A stretch of DNA of 64,000 nucleotides. Source: Histomonas meleagridis. Lineage: Eukaryota > Parabasalia > Tritrichomonadida > Dientamoebidae. The position numbers and the translations under genes are program-made. This document shows, piece by piece, positions 31,427 through 40,969 of the stretch; position 1 is the first letter of the stretch, and every line of letters begins with the position of its first letter. The notes under the pieces were generated by a model. It worked only from the letters and a program-made list of their open reading frames with translations. It ran no database searches and was not told the DNA's origin. The DNA is taken from contig WSYJ01000186.1 in assembly GCA_020186115.1 (NCBI GenBank), positions 3,083,501 through 3,147,500 on the forward strand, read 5' to 3'.

Positions 31427-32527
31427 TTAACTTCCATTTCCGGTCGCATTTCCTGTCGCATTTCCAGAATTCTGTGATTCCATTAGCATTCGATAAAAAG
31501 TATTTTCTAGTTCTATTCTATTTTCTTCTTGTTCTTTGTATTTGTCTAAATTATCCAAAATATTTTTCTCTATTTCATCTATGATTTTCTGATTCTTTTC
31601 TATTTCTTTCTGATATTCGGTAATGTCATTTGCAAATGGAAGAGTTTCGCCTTCATCATTATCAGGCTTCTGCAAACCAACTGCCTGTAGTTCAAATTCC
31701 AATCTCTCATCAAAAGAATGAGATAAATAATCATCAAATGGTAATTCAGGAGGCAGCATGTGAATGGGGGGCCCCTGTCTATCGTTATTTGCGTTTTTTT
31801 CGGTTTTGATCGGTTTCGCTTCAACAAATGCACTCAAAAGATAGTGCATTGTACTAGAGATTTGCTTTTGTGCTTCTTCCATTTGAAAAGGAGGTGCATT
31901 TGTTTTCCAGTAATCAAGTTTTTCTGTTGGAGGAGGTGGAGGAGGTGGTGGACTATAAATCTTTTTCTTAGTTTCTCTTCGAGTTCTTTCAACATATGGT
32001 TCTAAGCAATCTCTCCAATGCTGACGCTTTGGGAGAACATCAAAATTGTAATTGGGATGACAAATGGTTGTTAATTCTTGTCGAGAAGGTAATTTTTTAA
32101 ATAATGGCTCAAGTTGAAGCCAAACATCAAGTTGACTAACTGGCTGCTTTTCGTTTTGAGAAGGAGGTTTGTCTATAGTTCGAGTTTGATTGGCTGATGG
32201 AGTTTTAGATTCGCCTGATTTTTTGATGTTTAATGGTTTGGATATGTTAATTGTTGAGTTTTTTGATTTTAGTTGTCTTGAAAAATTACAAATTAAATTT
32301 CTCGTTTGTTGTATTCCTTCTTCATATTGCCTTGAGTAATTGATCAGCATAGACTGTACATTAAGGAGTTCTTCTTTGTATTTTTTAAGCATTTCTGGTT
32401 TGAAATCAGAAGAAACAGTAAGTCGTTTGCAGTTTATAAGTATTGCGTTCGAGTCTATCATAAGTGAGGAAGGGTCAAAGTGTTCTGGCTGTAGGCTGGA
32501 GACATTTTGTTTGACTCTGCCATTCAT
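31427..32527 (-). CDS. Coiled-coil and polyproline protein, possibly Ada3-like
   Basis: 366 residues. An N-terminal helical region (MLKKYKEELLNVQSMLINYS) is followed by a Ser/Lys linker, a folded-looking middle (LDVWLQLEPLFKKLPSRQEL, HWRDCLEPYVERTRRETKKK) and eight consecutive prolines near residue 194. The C-terminal third has DERLEFELQAVGL followed by a long coiled coil (EIEKNQKIIDEIEKNILDNL). An ELxxxGL segment just before a coiled coil recalls the C-terminal region of Ada3/TADA3, a scaffold of SAGA-type histone acetyltransferase complexes, but the match is weak. It ends in three GNATG-like units. A coding role is well supported by length; the function is open. Confidence 0.55.
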   Translation of the reverse strand: MNGRVKQNVSSLQPEHFDPSSLMIDSNAILINCKRLTVSSDFKPEMLKKYKEELLNVQSMLINYSRQYEEGIQQTRNLICNFSRQLKSKNSTINISKPLNIKKSGESKTPSANQTRTIDKPPSQNEKQPVSQLDVWLQLEPLFKKLPSRQELTTICHPNYNFDVLPKRQHWRDCLEPYVERTRRETKKKIYSPPPPPPPPTEKLDYWKTNAPPFQMEEAQKQISSTMHYLLSAFVEAKPIKTEKNANNDRQGPPIHMLPPELPFDDYLSHSFDERLEFELQAVGLQKPDNDEGETLPFANDITEYQKEIEKNQKIIDEIEKNILDNLDKYKEQEENRIELENTFYRMLMESQNSGNATGNATGNGS

Positions 32528-32966
32528 TTATGCAGAAGCGAACTAGTGGAATCTAGGGCGCCCCTGAGAACAAAAAAGTCAGAACCGTACCTATCGTTAT
32601 ACTTTATGCTATTAAAAAAATGTATCGTGCTGTTATTTGAAGAGGGAAATTTTGGAACAAATACCTAATGAATTTTTAATTATAACTTCAATTCATTACA
32701 TATAAATATAACATTTAAGTTCACGTTTGCGAAGAAAATCAGAAATGAAGATTAAAAATATTCATTTAACACGATTAATTTTATTAGAATCAATAATTTT
32801 TCTTGTATATAAATGATAATAACAAAGAGAAACTTATTATTAATGAATTTTTGGACCATTTTATATAATATAGTTTTCCACCTAAATAAATATGTAACTA
32901 TTTTTTATATGAAAATTGCAGTGAGTATAAAAAGTGACAAATAATGCCGTTTATTAATAATTTTTA
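32528..32966. other. Divergent intergenic region
   Basis: Separates the minus-strand coiled-coil gene from NCAPD3. It holds AAAAAGTGACA (32929-32939) and GCCGTTTATT (32946-32955), both close to the NCAPD3 start and both shared with the MON2-like gene. Confidence 0.5.
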
Positions 32967-35900
32967 ATGAATGATGTAGACAAAACAGTTGATTTTTTAT
33001 CAGATTCTCTTGACGCCCTTGGTCTTAATAATGTTGGAATTGAATCTATCAGTGCAATGAAGTTAGGAGATATTGATGAAGATTTTTTAAACTTATTATC
33101 AATAGATGATTCCACACCTGGAACTCTTTCTGAACTAGAATCTAAACTTCGCCATTTATTTAAATCACCAGAACAGGTTAGTGTTTGGGAAACACTACGT
33201 GCAAAAGAGATCTCACCATCATTATTTGAAGTGCTATGTTACATTCTCCTCACAAAACAAACAGAACTTTTTCCATATGGTGCAAGAATATACACACTTC
33301 TTCTTGGGATGGAGCCTTCTTCAACCATATGGAATCCAATATTATTTAATCATATATTATCTATTCTTATCTCAGCACAACAAATTCTTGCCAATGGGGC
33401 TCAACTTAATAATTCCACAAAGTTACAACTTGATTTAGCCAATGATATATTTCAAATGATATCACAATTTTTCAATGAATCCTTTTCTAAAATGCTTGGT
33501 CAAGAAGTCCTTATAGCTCTTATTGAAATTTCTGCTAAATTAATGACAGGTTTTCGAGTCGAGTTTGATAAATACAATAATCAATTTCTTTCTTCAGCAA
33601 TTACACTTCTGAAAAAATTACCAAAAAACCAAATTGATTATTTATTACCATTTCTTGTTGATATATTACTTCTTCAATTTGCACTCAACACTAATACATT
33701 AAATTTAAGACTTGAAAGGATTCGTGATAAACTTCTTGAGTTTTGTTTAGGAATTTTCCTACCGAATGATGAAAGACTTGAATTATTATGTAAACATTTA
33801 CTATTAAGAGCGCCAGAACGTTCACATCTTCGACGAAGTGCATGTTATATCATATTTCGTTTATCAATACATTATTCAGAAACAAGGAACATCATTGATT
33901 TCATCATTAAAATGTCCAAATCGAATAAGATTGGGAATCGAAGTGTTTCTTTATATATGTTTCAATTATATATAATGAATATTGATGAAGTATCACAAAA
34001 AATTGGAGAAGATACTGCCGAAATTATAATGGAAATTTCGGGAAGTATTAAAACATTACTTACTGATATTTCACCAACAGTTCGATCTATTTGTTTAGAT
34101 TGTTTATCACAATTAATACCAATGTTTAATACTAATCAATATGGAGGAGTAATTAAACATATTATAGATCATAATAATTCATTATTTGATATATTAAAGA
34201 AAAGAATTGAAGAAGAAAAATTAACTGTACGAAAAAGCGCATTAAATTGTTTAAATTCAATTATACAAAATTCATTAAATGAAATCCCAATTGGTGTAAT
34301 TGAATTATTAACAGATAGAGTTAGAGATCGAGCAATTAGTATACGACAATCAGCAATTAAAATATTAAGTACATCAATCGGAAAATTCCCAAAAGATAAT
34401 AATTTAATTAAAGCTTGGCTTAGTACAGTATTACCATGTGTTATGGATTCCGAAAAAACAGTACAAACAGAAGCAATAACATCAATACAAAAGAATATAT
34501 TTGATCCTATTATTGAAGGTAGAAAAGAATATTTCATTGAGAATATGAATGAAGAACATTTTGAAATAATGAAAAATGTTTTTATTGTTATTAAACAAAA
34601 AGCAATTCCATTAAATAATATAACAAATTCACTTATTAAAATAGTTACGACACAAGATGAAGATGAAGATAATATAAAAATATGGAAATTATTAGAAATT
34701 CTTTCATCAGTAGAATCATCACATATTAAACCAAATATATTAATTCAAATGTGGGATCAAAGGAATATTTTACCACCAGAATATTATTCTATTTTAGGGA
34801 ATATTAAATTTAAAGACGAAAATATTAAAGAAGATTCTATAAATATGATTCATGAAGTTATTGATTCATATCATAATCAATATAAATTAATTAATGGTTT
34901 AATAAAAATAATAAAATCTCAATTAAAAGAAAGAGAAACAGAAATATGGAGAAGTTTATTACAAATATGTTGTGAAAGGATTAACATTTTAGCACAATCA
35001 CAAGATACAAAATCAAATGATTTAAATTCATTAAATAATATAATATTTTTATTAGGAGAAATTATATCAAATATAAGTAAATCAATATTAATGGATTATG
35101 ACTTTAATGGGTTACAATTATTAATAACAAATAAATTACCAAATAATACAATTATACCACAAAACATTCGAGCTATTTCTACAATAACATTAGGTAAACT
35201 TTGTATTTCAAGGAAAGATATATCAATATCATTTGTATCAGCATTTGTACATCAACTTGTTATAAGTAATGATCCTAAAGTTAAATGTAATTGTTTAATA
35301 GTATTATGTGATTTATGTGTAAAATATTCATCATTAGTCGATCCACATGTACAATTAATGACTAATTCATTTGCAGATGAATCGCCAATAGTTCAACATC
35401 AAACATTACATGTAATTACACGATTAGTTGTCGAAGATTTCCTTAAACTTAAACCATTATTATTCTTTAAATATGTATATGCTATAACAGATGTTCATAA
35501 TGAAGTAGCATTATTTGCTCAATCATGTCTAAGTGTAATATTAGAAAAATTCCCTAAAATAATATCTGATAGTTTCATTGATACGATTTATTATTTCTCT
35601 GGTTGTATCGATTTACCATTATTAGGTGAAACAAATGAAGAAAAACGAATCTTTAAAATTAATTCAACAAAAAGAAGACAATTAGCATTATCATTATTAA
35701 TCTCTAAGTTAAATGAAGTATCAACATATACATTAATTCAAGCATTATTCACACAAGTATTAGAACGATATGTTAAAGAAGAATTGGACGTGTTTAAACA
35801 TGGCGTTGTCCTTGAAGATGTTATTCATTCATTAAATGAACTTGAAGATAAAATGAAACAATCAACAGAAGTCGAAGTAATTAATGATGACCCTGTTTCT

Positions 35901-36353
35901 GATTCAGTATTTGAAGCTAGTAAAAGAATTATGATTGATATACATAACAAAATAATACAAACAATGTTACCAACATTAAATGAATTACATAGATTACTTC
36001 GAAATTTACATTCGCCTTGTCAAAAGAAATTAAAAGAATTTTATCAAAAGATTTGCTTGAAACATCCAAACTTGTTAAGTCAATTAGAAAAATCTGAACC
36101 AATTTTGGCAGTAGAATTGAAAAATGAAATGGAATCAATCGAAGAAGAAGAAGTCGATCAACAAAAAACACCCCCAACAACGCCAAAGAAAGATATGCCG
36201 TACACTTCTCCGTTGTTATCAAAGATCGCGACGACTCCACGTTCTTTGTTAAGTTCTCCAAAGTCACAAAAAATTGCATTACTTGCAACGCCTCCAAGAA
36301 GCAAGCGACAGATGGAATTTTCTACACCAAAACATGCAAATGATTTGGATTAA
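32967..36353 (+). CDS. NCAPD3: Condensin II subunit D3 (HEAT repeats)
   Basis: 1128 residues of HEAT repeats. The central block (LTVRKSALNCLNSIIQNSLN, ELLTDRVRDRAISIRQSAIK, AWLSTVLPCVMDSEKTVQTE) and the Cnd1-type block near residues 730-880 (IRAISTITLGKLCISRKDIS, DPKVKCNCLIVLCDLCVKYS, ALFAQSCLSVILEKFPKIIS) are characteristic of condensin D subunits, and the arrangement fits D3 better than D2. It should work with SMC2/SMC4 in chromosome compaction. The C-terminal 60 residues are disordered and contain seven S/T-P sites among basic residues, a likely cyclin-dependent kinase target region. It is shorter than animal D3. The start ATG at 32967 follows two shared promoter-like motifs. Confidence 0.8.
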   Translation: MNDVDKTVDFLSDSLDALGLNNVGIESISAMKLGDIDEDFLNLLSIDDSTPGTLSELESKLRHLFKSPEQVSVWETLRAKEISPSLFEVLCYILLTKQTELFPYGARIYTLLLGMEPSSTIWNPILFNHILSILISAQQILANGAQLNNSTKLQLDLANDIFQMISQFFNESFSKMLGQEVLIALIEISAKLMTGFRVEFDKYNNQFLSSAITLLKKLPKNQIDYLLPFLVDILLLQFALNTNTLNLRLERIRDKLLEFCLGIFLPNDERLELLCKHLLLRAPERSHLRRSACYIIFRLSIHYSETRNIIDFIIKMSKSNKIGNRSVSLYMFQLYIMNIDEVSQKIGEDTAEIIMEISGSIKTLLTDISPTVRSICLDCLSQLIPMFNTNQYGGVIKHIIDHNNSLFDILKKRIEEEKLTVRKSALNCLNSIIQNSLNEIPIGVIELLTDRVRDRAISIRQSAIKILSTSIGKFPKDNNLIKAWLSTVLPCVMDSEKTVQTEAITSIQKNIFDPIIEGRKEYFIENMNEEHFEIMKNVFIVIKQKAIPLNNITNSLIKIVTTQDEDEDNIKIWKLLEILSSVESSHIKPNILIQMWDQRNILPPEYYSILGNIKFKDENIKEDSINMIHEVIDSYHNQYKLINGLIKIIKSQLKERETEIWRSLLQICCERINILAQSQDTKSNDLNSLNNIIFLLGEIISNISKSILMDYDFNGLQLLITNKLPNNTIIPQNIRAISTITLGKLCISRKDISISFVSAFVHQLVISNDPKVKCNCLIVLCDLCVKYSSLVDPHVQLMTNSFADESPIVQHQTLHVITRLVVEDFLKLKPLLFFKYVYAITDVHNEVALFAQSCLSVILEKFPKIISDSFIDTIYYFSGCIDLPLLGETNEEKRIFKINSTKRRQLALSLLISKLNEVSTYTLIQALFTQVLERYVKEELDVFKHGVVLEDVIHSLNELEDKMKQSTEVEVINDDPVSDSVFEASKRIMIDIHNKIIQTMLPTLNELHRLLRNLHSPCQKKLKEFYQKICLKHPNLLSQLEKSEPILAVELKNEMESIEEEEVDQQKTPPTTPKKDMPYTSPLLSKIATTPRSLLSSPKSQKIALLATPPRSKRQMEFSTPKHANDLD

Positions 36354-36848
36354 TATAAATGTAAATAATAATAAATATCTTTAAAGCAGTGGCACTTTTT
36401 TGTAAATACTTTTTCAAAAGTCAAAATTTTGACTTTTTCTCACATTTTTCTGCGTAAGAAAACACAAATTTCCCATTGAATTATATACCATTTTATGTTG
36501 TAGGAAAGAGTCAGAATGATCATCAAATACTTTGCTTATAAACATTGTTATAGATATATATTTCGTTATGAAGTCGCCAGCCAAATTAAAATTAGAATTC
36601 AGAATTCAAAAACGTTGTTGCTTCGATTGAATTTTTATCTGCCGTTGGTTGATTTCCAACCGTTGAACCGTTCAATTGAAAGAACACTTTTTGACAGCTC
36701 ATTTACTTTTTGTTGAAGTAATTACAATCTACAAGCAAAAGAAGAACAAATGGAAATGACCGCAAAAATGTATTGACCTTTATGTTTAATTTTTCTCTAT
36801 GAAACCGGAAGAATGTATTAAAAAAAATGGAATTTTGAAAAAACAGAA
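36354..36848. other. Intergenic region between convergent genes
   Basis: Contains GGCACTTTTTTG at 36391-36402. A 66-codon plus-strand ORF at 36516-36716 has no recognisable features and is not called. Confidence 0.4.
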
Positions 36849-37575
36849 CTAAATTTCATCTGTACTCTTTGAAAAGATGCGAACTTCGTAATCATCTACA
36901 TCTGTGATATCAGCTTTTTTCATCAATACAGAAGGATCAATATTTTCCCTCAGTATCTGTTTATATCCATTTCTGACGAAGTTACCTTGCTTATGGAATA
37001 GCCCGCCTTGATACGCTCTAATGCCGAGGAGTGATCCAAACACAACTGAATTAACTTTTACAAGATTTTTTCCAATCAACATTACGCCAACTATTGAATA
37101 TGAACTCGGATATTTCTCTGTTATTTTCACAGCATTATAAAGCTTGTAATGAAAATGCCTCGCAGCACCGTTCCTCCTTGAAAAATAAAGTCTCCGAATA
37201 TCATGGAGCGAAACATACTGTGATTTCCAATCACCAAAAGGAGCAAAGCCAAGCATATGTCTATGTGTTAGATTTTAATTATAAATATCTTGAACTTCAA
37301 TTGAAATTCAAGATTTTTAGAGAAACATACGGATTTATATTTTTCTCGCTTGGGTCAAATTCTTTTGTGTCATCTTGGTTTTCAATTAATTGATTTTCAG
37401 TTTCGATATCGAAATTAAATAATTGTTGATCTGTATTTTTAATTGCAGGAAATGTTGTGAATATATCCGGTAGTGCTTTTCGTTTTGGTGCATGTCCAGT
37501 TGTGCTATTGTTTTCAAATGAGAAATTTACAGCATTCGTCAATTGGCTCATCTGGAAAGTTTTGAATTGACCCAT
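36849..37575 (-). CDS. Spliced gene, possible initiator-binding (IBD-like) transcription factor
   Basis: Two ORFs that separately look broken join in frame when a 70-nt intron (37261-37330) is removed: exon 1 from ATG 37575 to 37331, exon 2 from 37260 to the stop at 36849, 218 codons in all. The joined sequence reads ...NINP-HMLGFAPFGDWKSQ... Exon 2 has a compact domain (HFHYKLYNAVKITEKYP, YSIVGVMLIGKNLVKVNSVV, GSLLGIRAYQGGLFHKQGNF). This pattern is, as I recall it, the DNA-binding fold of trichomonad initiator-binding proteins of the IBP39 type. Such proteins bind the Inr element of pol II promoters. The family call is tentative; the intron call is strong. ATG 37551 is an alternative start. 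The longer frame at 37638 begins with GTG and has no upstream ATG. Confidence 0.6.
37261..37330 (-). other. Spliceosomal intron of trichomonad type
   Basis: 70 nt on the minus strand, beginning GTATGTTTCTC and ending TCTAACACATAG. This is one mismatch class away from the known trichomonad combined branch point/3' splice signal ACTAACACACAG. Splicing after CC and before ACAT restores a single frame across two ORFs. Confidence 0.85.
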
Positions 37576-37894
37576 TGAATTCCAGATTTTTCCGAACGTC
37601 CATATCGTTACAACCAACTGAGAGTTCGTTATTTCCACTTTACTTTCGTAAATTTCAATTGCTTTGTGTTAACGAAAAATCAAGTTGATTTACACTGAAT
37701 AAAACATACAAATAATTGAATATTGACAAATTTATAATCACTGTAGGATGTTATTTCAAGTTTATTTCTTAGAACGAAAAAGTTTTCAAATTTGATTATT
37801 TTTTAATAAAAAACGTTTTAACGCTGAAATTTCAATGAATTGTGTTCAAAAATTATGATCACATTGAATTTTGAGAATGGTCATAAACTAGTTT

Positions 37895-40645
37895 TCAAAA
37901 GTCTCTCAGATAGATGGCTATTTTCTGAGCAAAATATCTTGCCCGATACAAATCCGCAAGTGTCGCTTCTGGGAAATAATGTTCATGCACTTTATCTTGA
38001 TTAATGATGATACAAAGCAACCAAATATGTAATTGCTTGGTTTTTAATCCTTCTTTGATCCATTCTTCTAATTTTGACTTCACGACAAAATTCATTTTCC
38101 TGAATGGACTTAAAGATTGTACAAAGTTTTTCCATTCTGCACTTTGATATCGTTTGATTGAGGAAACATCGGTTATTACAGACCATGGATCTGCAAGGAA
38201 TCCGAGCATTTTTGGCTTTAAGCCATTGTAAAATTGCGATGATATTATCGATACAACATCACTTTCTTTTTCGAAAATATCATCAATATCTAAATATTCA
38301 AACGCAGGTGTCAAAATGAATTTTTGGATGTTTTCAGTGCCTTCGGACTGGTAAATACTTGGGTCCGGAGAAACTGTGAAAGAGTGTGTATTAAACATAT
38401 TTTCAATAGAAATCAATAATGTTTCTAAGAAATCATCATTCCGAATCAATGCCGTCTTAGAGTAATACCTTAAAAGACAGTCATTGCTTCGTTTTAACTC
38501 ATGTAAAAATGGTCCGAAAGAATTATTTTCAAGCATAACCGCCGCGCCGATAAGAGCCTGGTTAACGGTCGTTTTCTCTTGTTCCATTTGAACGCAAATT
38601 GGCTCAAGTTCAGGAAGGAAAACACTTACCTCTTGGAATAATGGAACTAATGGTTCGGTAGAGTCCATTCCAGTAAAGTTTTTCATTCCATTAAGAAGAA
38701 GAGATGTAAGAAGAAAACATAAATGTTTCGTGATTTGATCGTTGTTGTGTGACACTTGATCAACGAAACGTAGTTGTTGATCAATTATAGAAATTTCGGT
38801 GATATATTGTATGTCAGGTTCTGATTTCTCATTAAAGGCATCCAAATCGAACTCTGGATTGATTGAAAAGTCGAACTCTTTCGAGAAATCATATTTGACT
38901 TCGGTTTGTAGTGTAATAATTGAGTGTTCTATTAAATCATCTGTTGGCTTATCTGTATATGGATACAAAGTAAGATCATTGATGTTGTCGCTAAGCTCAT
39001 TAAGAAAAGAGTTCATTAAATCTATGGATTGTGACATCATTGAAATTGATAGTTTCACATTTCTTGAAATCTCTTCAAAAGAAGGAACTTTGAAAACTTC
39101 TCTTTTTTGCTGAGCGCTACGCTTTTTCTTGAGTTTTTCTAGACGCTCTGGTAAATCGTTTGTTTCTGGAATATTAAGAATTTCATGTTCTTCCTGAATT
39201 GACGCCTTTATATCTTCAACCTTATGTTCTACTTTTGAGACTTCAATTGGGACATCGGGTATTATCGATGTTACTTCAATTGGGATTTCGACTGCAAAAA
39301 TTTCTTCTTCATTTGCCGTAACGGTCTCCTCGGGAACGTTTTCGACGGTTTTGATCTCTTCGGCGGTTTCGGGAGGTTTTGCATCTTGGGGTGGCCCATT
39401 GGGCTTCAGCCGCATCACTTTGTCTTGCAAACTTTCTTTTTTGGCTTCAGCAGCTGGCTTCTCATCAACAAGGGATGCGATTTTTAGAGGCGAGATGCTG
39501 ACGGACTTAGCTTCTCTTTTGCGTTGGCTATCAATTTTGCTTTTGATTTCAGATAACTGAGGTTGCTGCTGAGCTTCCGGTGTATTAATTCTAACCTTAG
39601 GTTGTGGCTCTTCTGTTTGTTTTGGCTTTGCTTCTGGCGGTGGAGTAACTGTCTTTTGTGGGGCAGGAGGAGCAGGTCTTCTTAGCTGTTCTTCTGGCGG
39701 CGGTGTGGTCCGCTTTGCTGTTGGTGCAGGAGGCGCAGGTCTTCTTGCTGGCGCTGGTGGAGCAGGTTTTCTTGGCTGTTCTTCCGGAGGCTTTTGTTTT
39801 GCTTCTGGCGGTGGAGTAACTGTCTTTTGTGGCGCAGGAGGCGCAGGCCTTTTTGGCTCTTCCAGCTGCTTCGGCTTTGCCTCTTGTGGCGGCGCGGCTC
39901 GCTTTGGCGCAAAATTTTTCTTCGGAGCTGGCATTCTGTTGGCGTATCCGTAGATCCAAATCACCCAGTTAATCATGGATTGCATTGATGGGCACTTGAG
40001 GATGCATGAAACTTGTTGTTTTTTTTGATTGATTTTCGTGATTTTGAAACAATTTTGGACTTCCATTGGTCCTACGAGCTTATTTTGTTCAAGGAGTGGA
40101 GTGATTGTGATGCTTGGTGATAAAATGGCTTCATATCCAAGTGATGATGTATCATATCGTAATAATTGAAATTTAAGAGATCCACCAAGATGTGTTATGT
40201 TAGCATTAACTTTTGTAAATCTTTTCATGTCTGGGAAAAGACATTCAAGATCTTCACTACTATTTTCGAAAAATGTTGATGTCGATATAAAAGAGACACT
40301 ATGTTGAAGTATATTACAGTATTTGTTATAAAACTCCTTGGCTTTTTCTTTGGATTGGAAAGTTAAGGGAAATCTCAATGATAGGTCTTGGATTGATTGA
40401 ATTTCAATATTTTGGTTTTCAATTTTGGAATACATGCCTCCTCCAAGTGTGAAATTTGGAGCAAAGATTACAAAACAAGAACTTGCTCTTAAATGTGACT
40501 TGGATGTAAAGATAAAAAATGGACCTACTGAATCAATCGAATATCTTTTTGGTTTCGCAAAAAATGCTGAATTTTTTACTTCTACTTCACCGAATGAGTT
40601 ATGCTCGTCAATTGGAGCATAGCTTGAAGGAAGTTTTAAATTCAT
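37895..40645 (-). CDS. PH-like, proline-rich, RUN-like domain protein
   Basis: 916 residues from ATG 40645 (the preceding in-frame TTG is not a likely start). Residues 1-240 resemble one or two PH-type domains (FFIFTSKSHLRASSCFVIF; CFKITKINQKKQQVSCILKC ending in a W-x-x-W-I helix). Residues 245-400 are repeated Pro-rich units (RPAPPAPQKTVTPPPEAKPK), plausible SH3, EVH1 or profilin ligands. A charged coil lies near 510-530. The last 280 residues are helical, ending with KLEEWIKEGLKTKQLHIWLL and YFPEATLADLYRARYFAQKI, much like the closing helices of a RUN domain, a small-GTPase effector module. The order suggests a membrane-cytoskeleton adaptor. Domain calls come from pattern recognition only. 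Confidence 0.6.
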   Translation of the reverse strand: MNLKLPSSYAPIDEHNSFGEVEVKNSAFFAKPKRYSIDSVGPFFIFTSKSHLRASSCFVIFAPNFTLGGGMYSKIENQNIEIQSIQDLSLRFPLTFQSKEKAKEFYNKYCNILQHSVSFISTSTFFENSSEDLECLFPDMKRFTKVNANITHLGGSLKFQLLRYDTSSLGYEAILSPSITITPLLEQNKLVGPMEVQNCFKITKINQKKQQVSCILKCPSMQSMINWVIWIYGYANRMPAPKKNFAPKRAAPPQEAKPKQLEEPKRPAPPAPQKTVTPPPEAKQKPPEEQPRKPAPPAPARRPAPPAPTAKRTTPPPEEQLRRPAPPAPQKTVTPPPEAKPKQTEEPQPKVRINTPEAQQQPQLSEIKSKIDSQRKREAKSVSISPLKIASLVDEKPAAEAKKESLQDKVMRLKPNGPPQDAKPPETAEEIKTVENVPEETVTANEEEIFAVEIPIEVTSIIPDVPIEVSKVEHKVEDIKASIQEEHEILNIPETNDLPERLEKLKKKRSAQQKREVFKVPSFEEISRNVKLSISMMSQSIDLMNSFLNELSDNINDLTLYPYTDKPTDDLIEHSIITLQTEVKYDFSKEFDFSINPEFDLDAFNEKSEPDIQYITEISIIDQQLRFVDQVSHNNDQITKHLCFLLTSLLLNGMKNFTGMDSTEPLVPLFQEVSVFLPELEPICVQMEQEKTTVNQALIGAAVMLENNSFGPFLHELKRSNDCLLRYYSKTALIRNDDFLETLLISIENMFNTHSFTVSPDPSIYQSEGTENIQKFILTPAFEYLDIDDIFEKESDVVSIISSQFYNGLKPKMLGFLADPWSVITDVSSIKRYQSAEWKNFVQSLSPFRKMNFVVKSKLEEWIKEGLKTKQLHIWLLCIIINQDKVHEHYFPEATLADLYRARYFAQKIAIYLRDF

Positions 40646-40969
40646 CAAATTTTAGGACGATAAAAATTAATTAACTGTGCATGCCAAAAAATTGAATGTC
40701 AAACGTATCCTGAAATACAACAGAATTTGTTACCGTTCTCGTAAAAATTGCATATCAAAAAATTGTCTAACCGAAACTATAATAATTCAAAAGTGATTTT
40801 TTCATTTGTTTCAAAAATCATTTTACATCATTTATGCTCTTAATTTTGTTTTAAGTATTATATCTCCTAATAAATTATTGTGTTCTCCAATATTTGATAT
40901 TACACATTGCAAACACTTGAACCAAAAGAAACATTTCTAAGATTTATGATATGTTGAATTTACATTTAT
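40646..40969. other. Intergenic region
   Basis: AT-rich spacer between two minus-strand genes. I see no gene or RNA in it. Confidence 0.4.

Noticed and set aside
36516..36716. 66-codon plus-strand ORF
   Set aside because: No domain, no promoter-like motif and ordinary spacer composition.
39597..39988. Long ORFs in other frames across the proline-rich part of the RUN-like gene
   Set aside because: GC-rich low-complexity sequence opens several frames; only the 916-residue frame extends beyond it.
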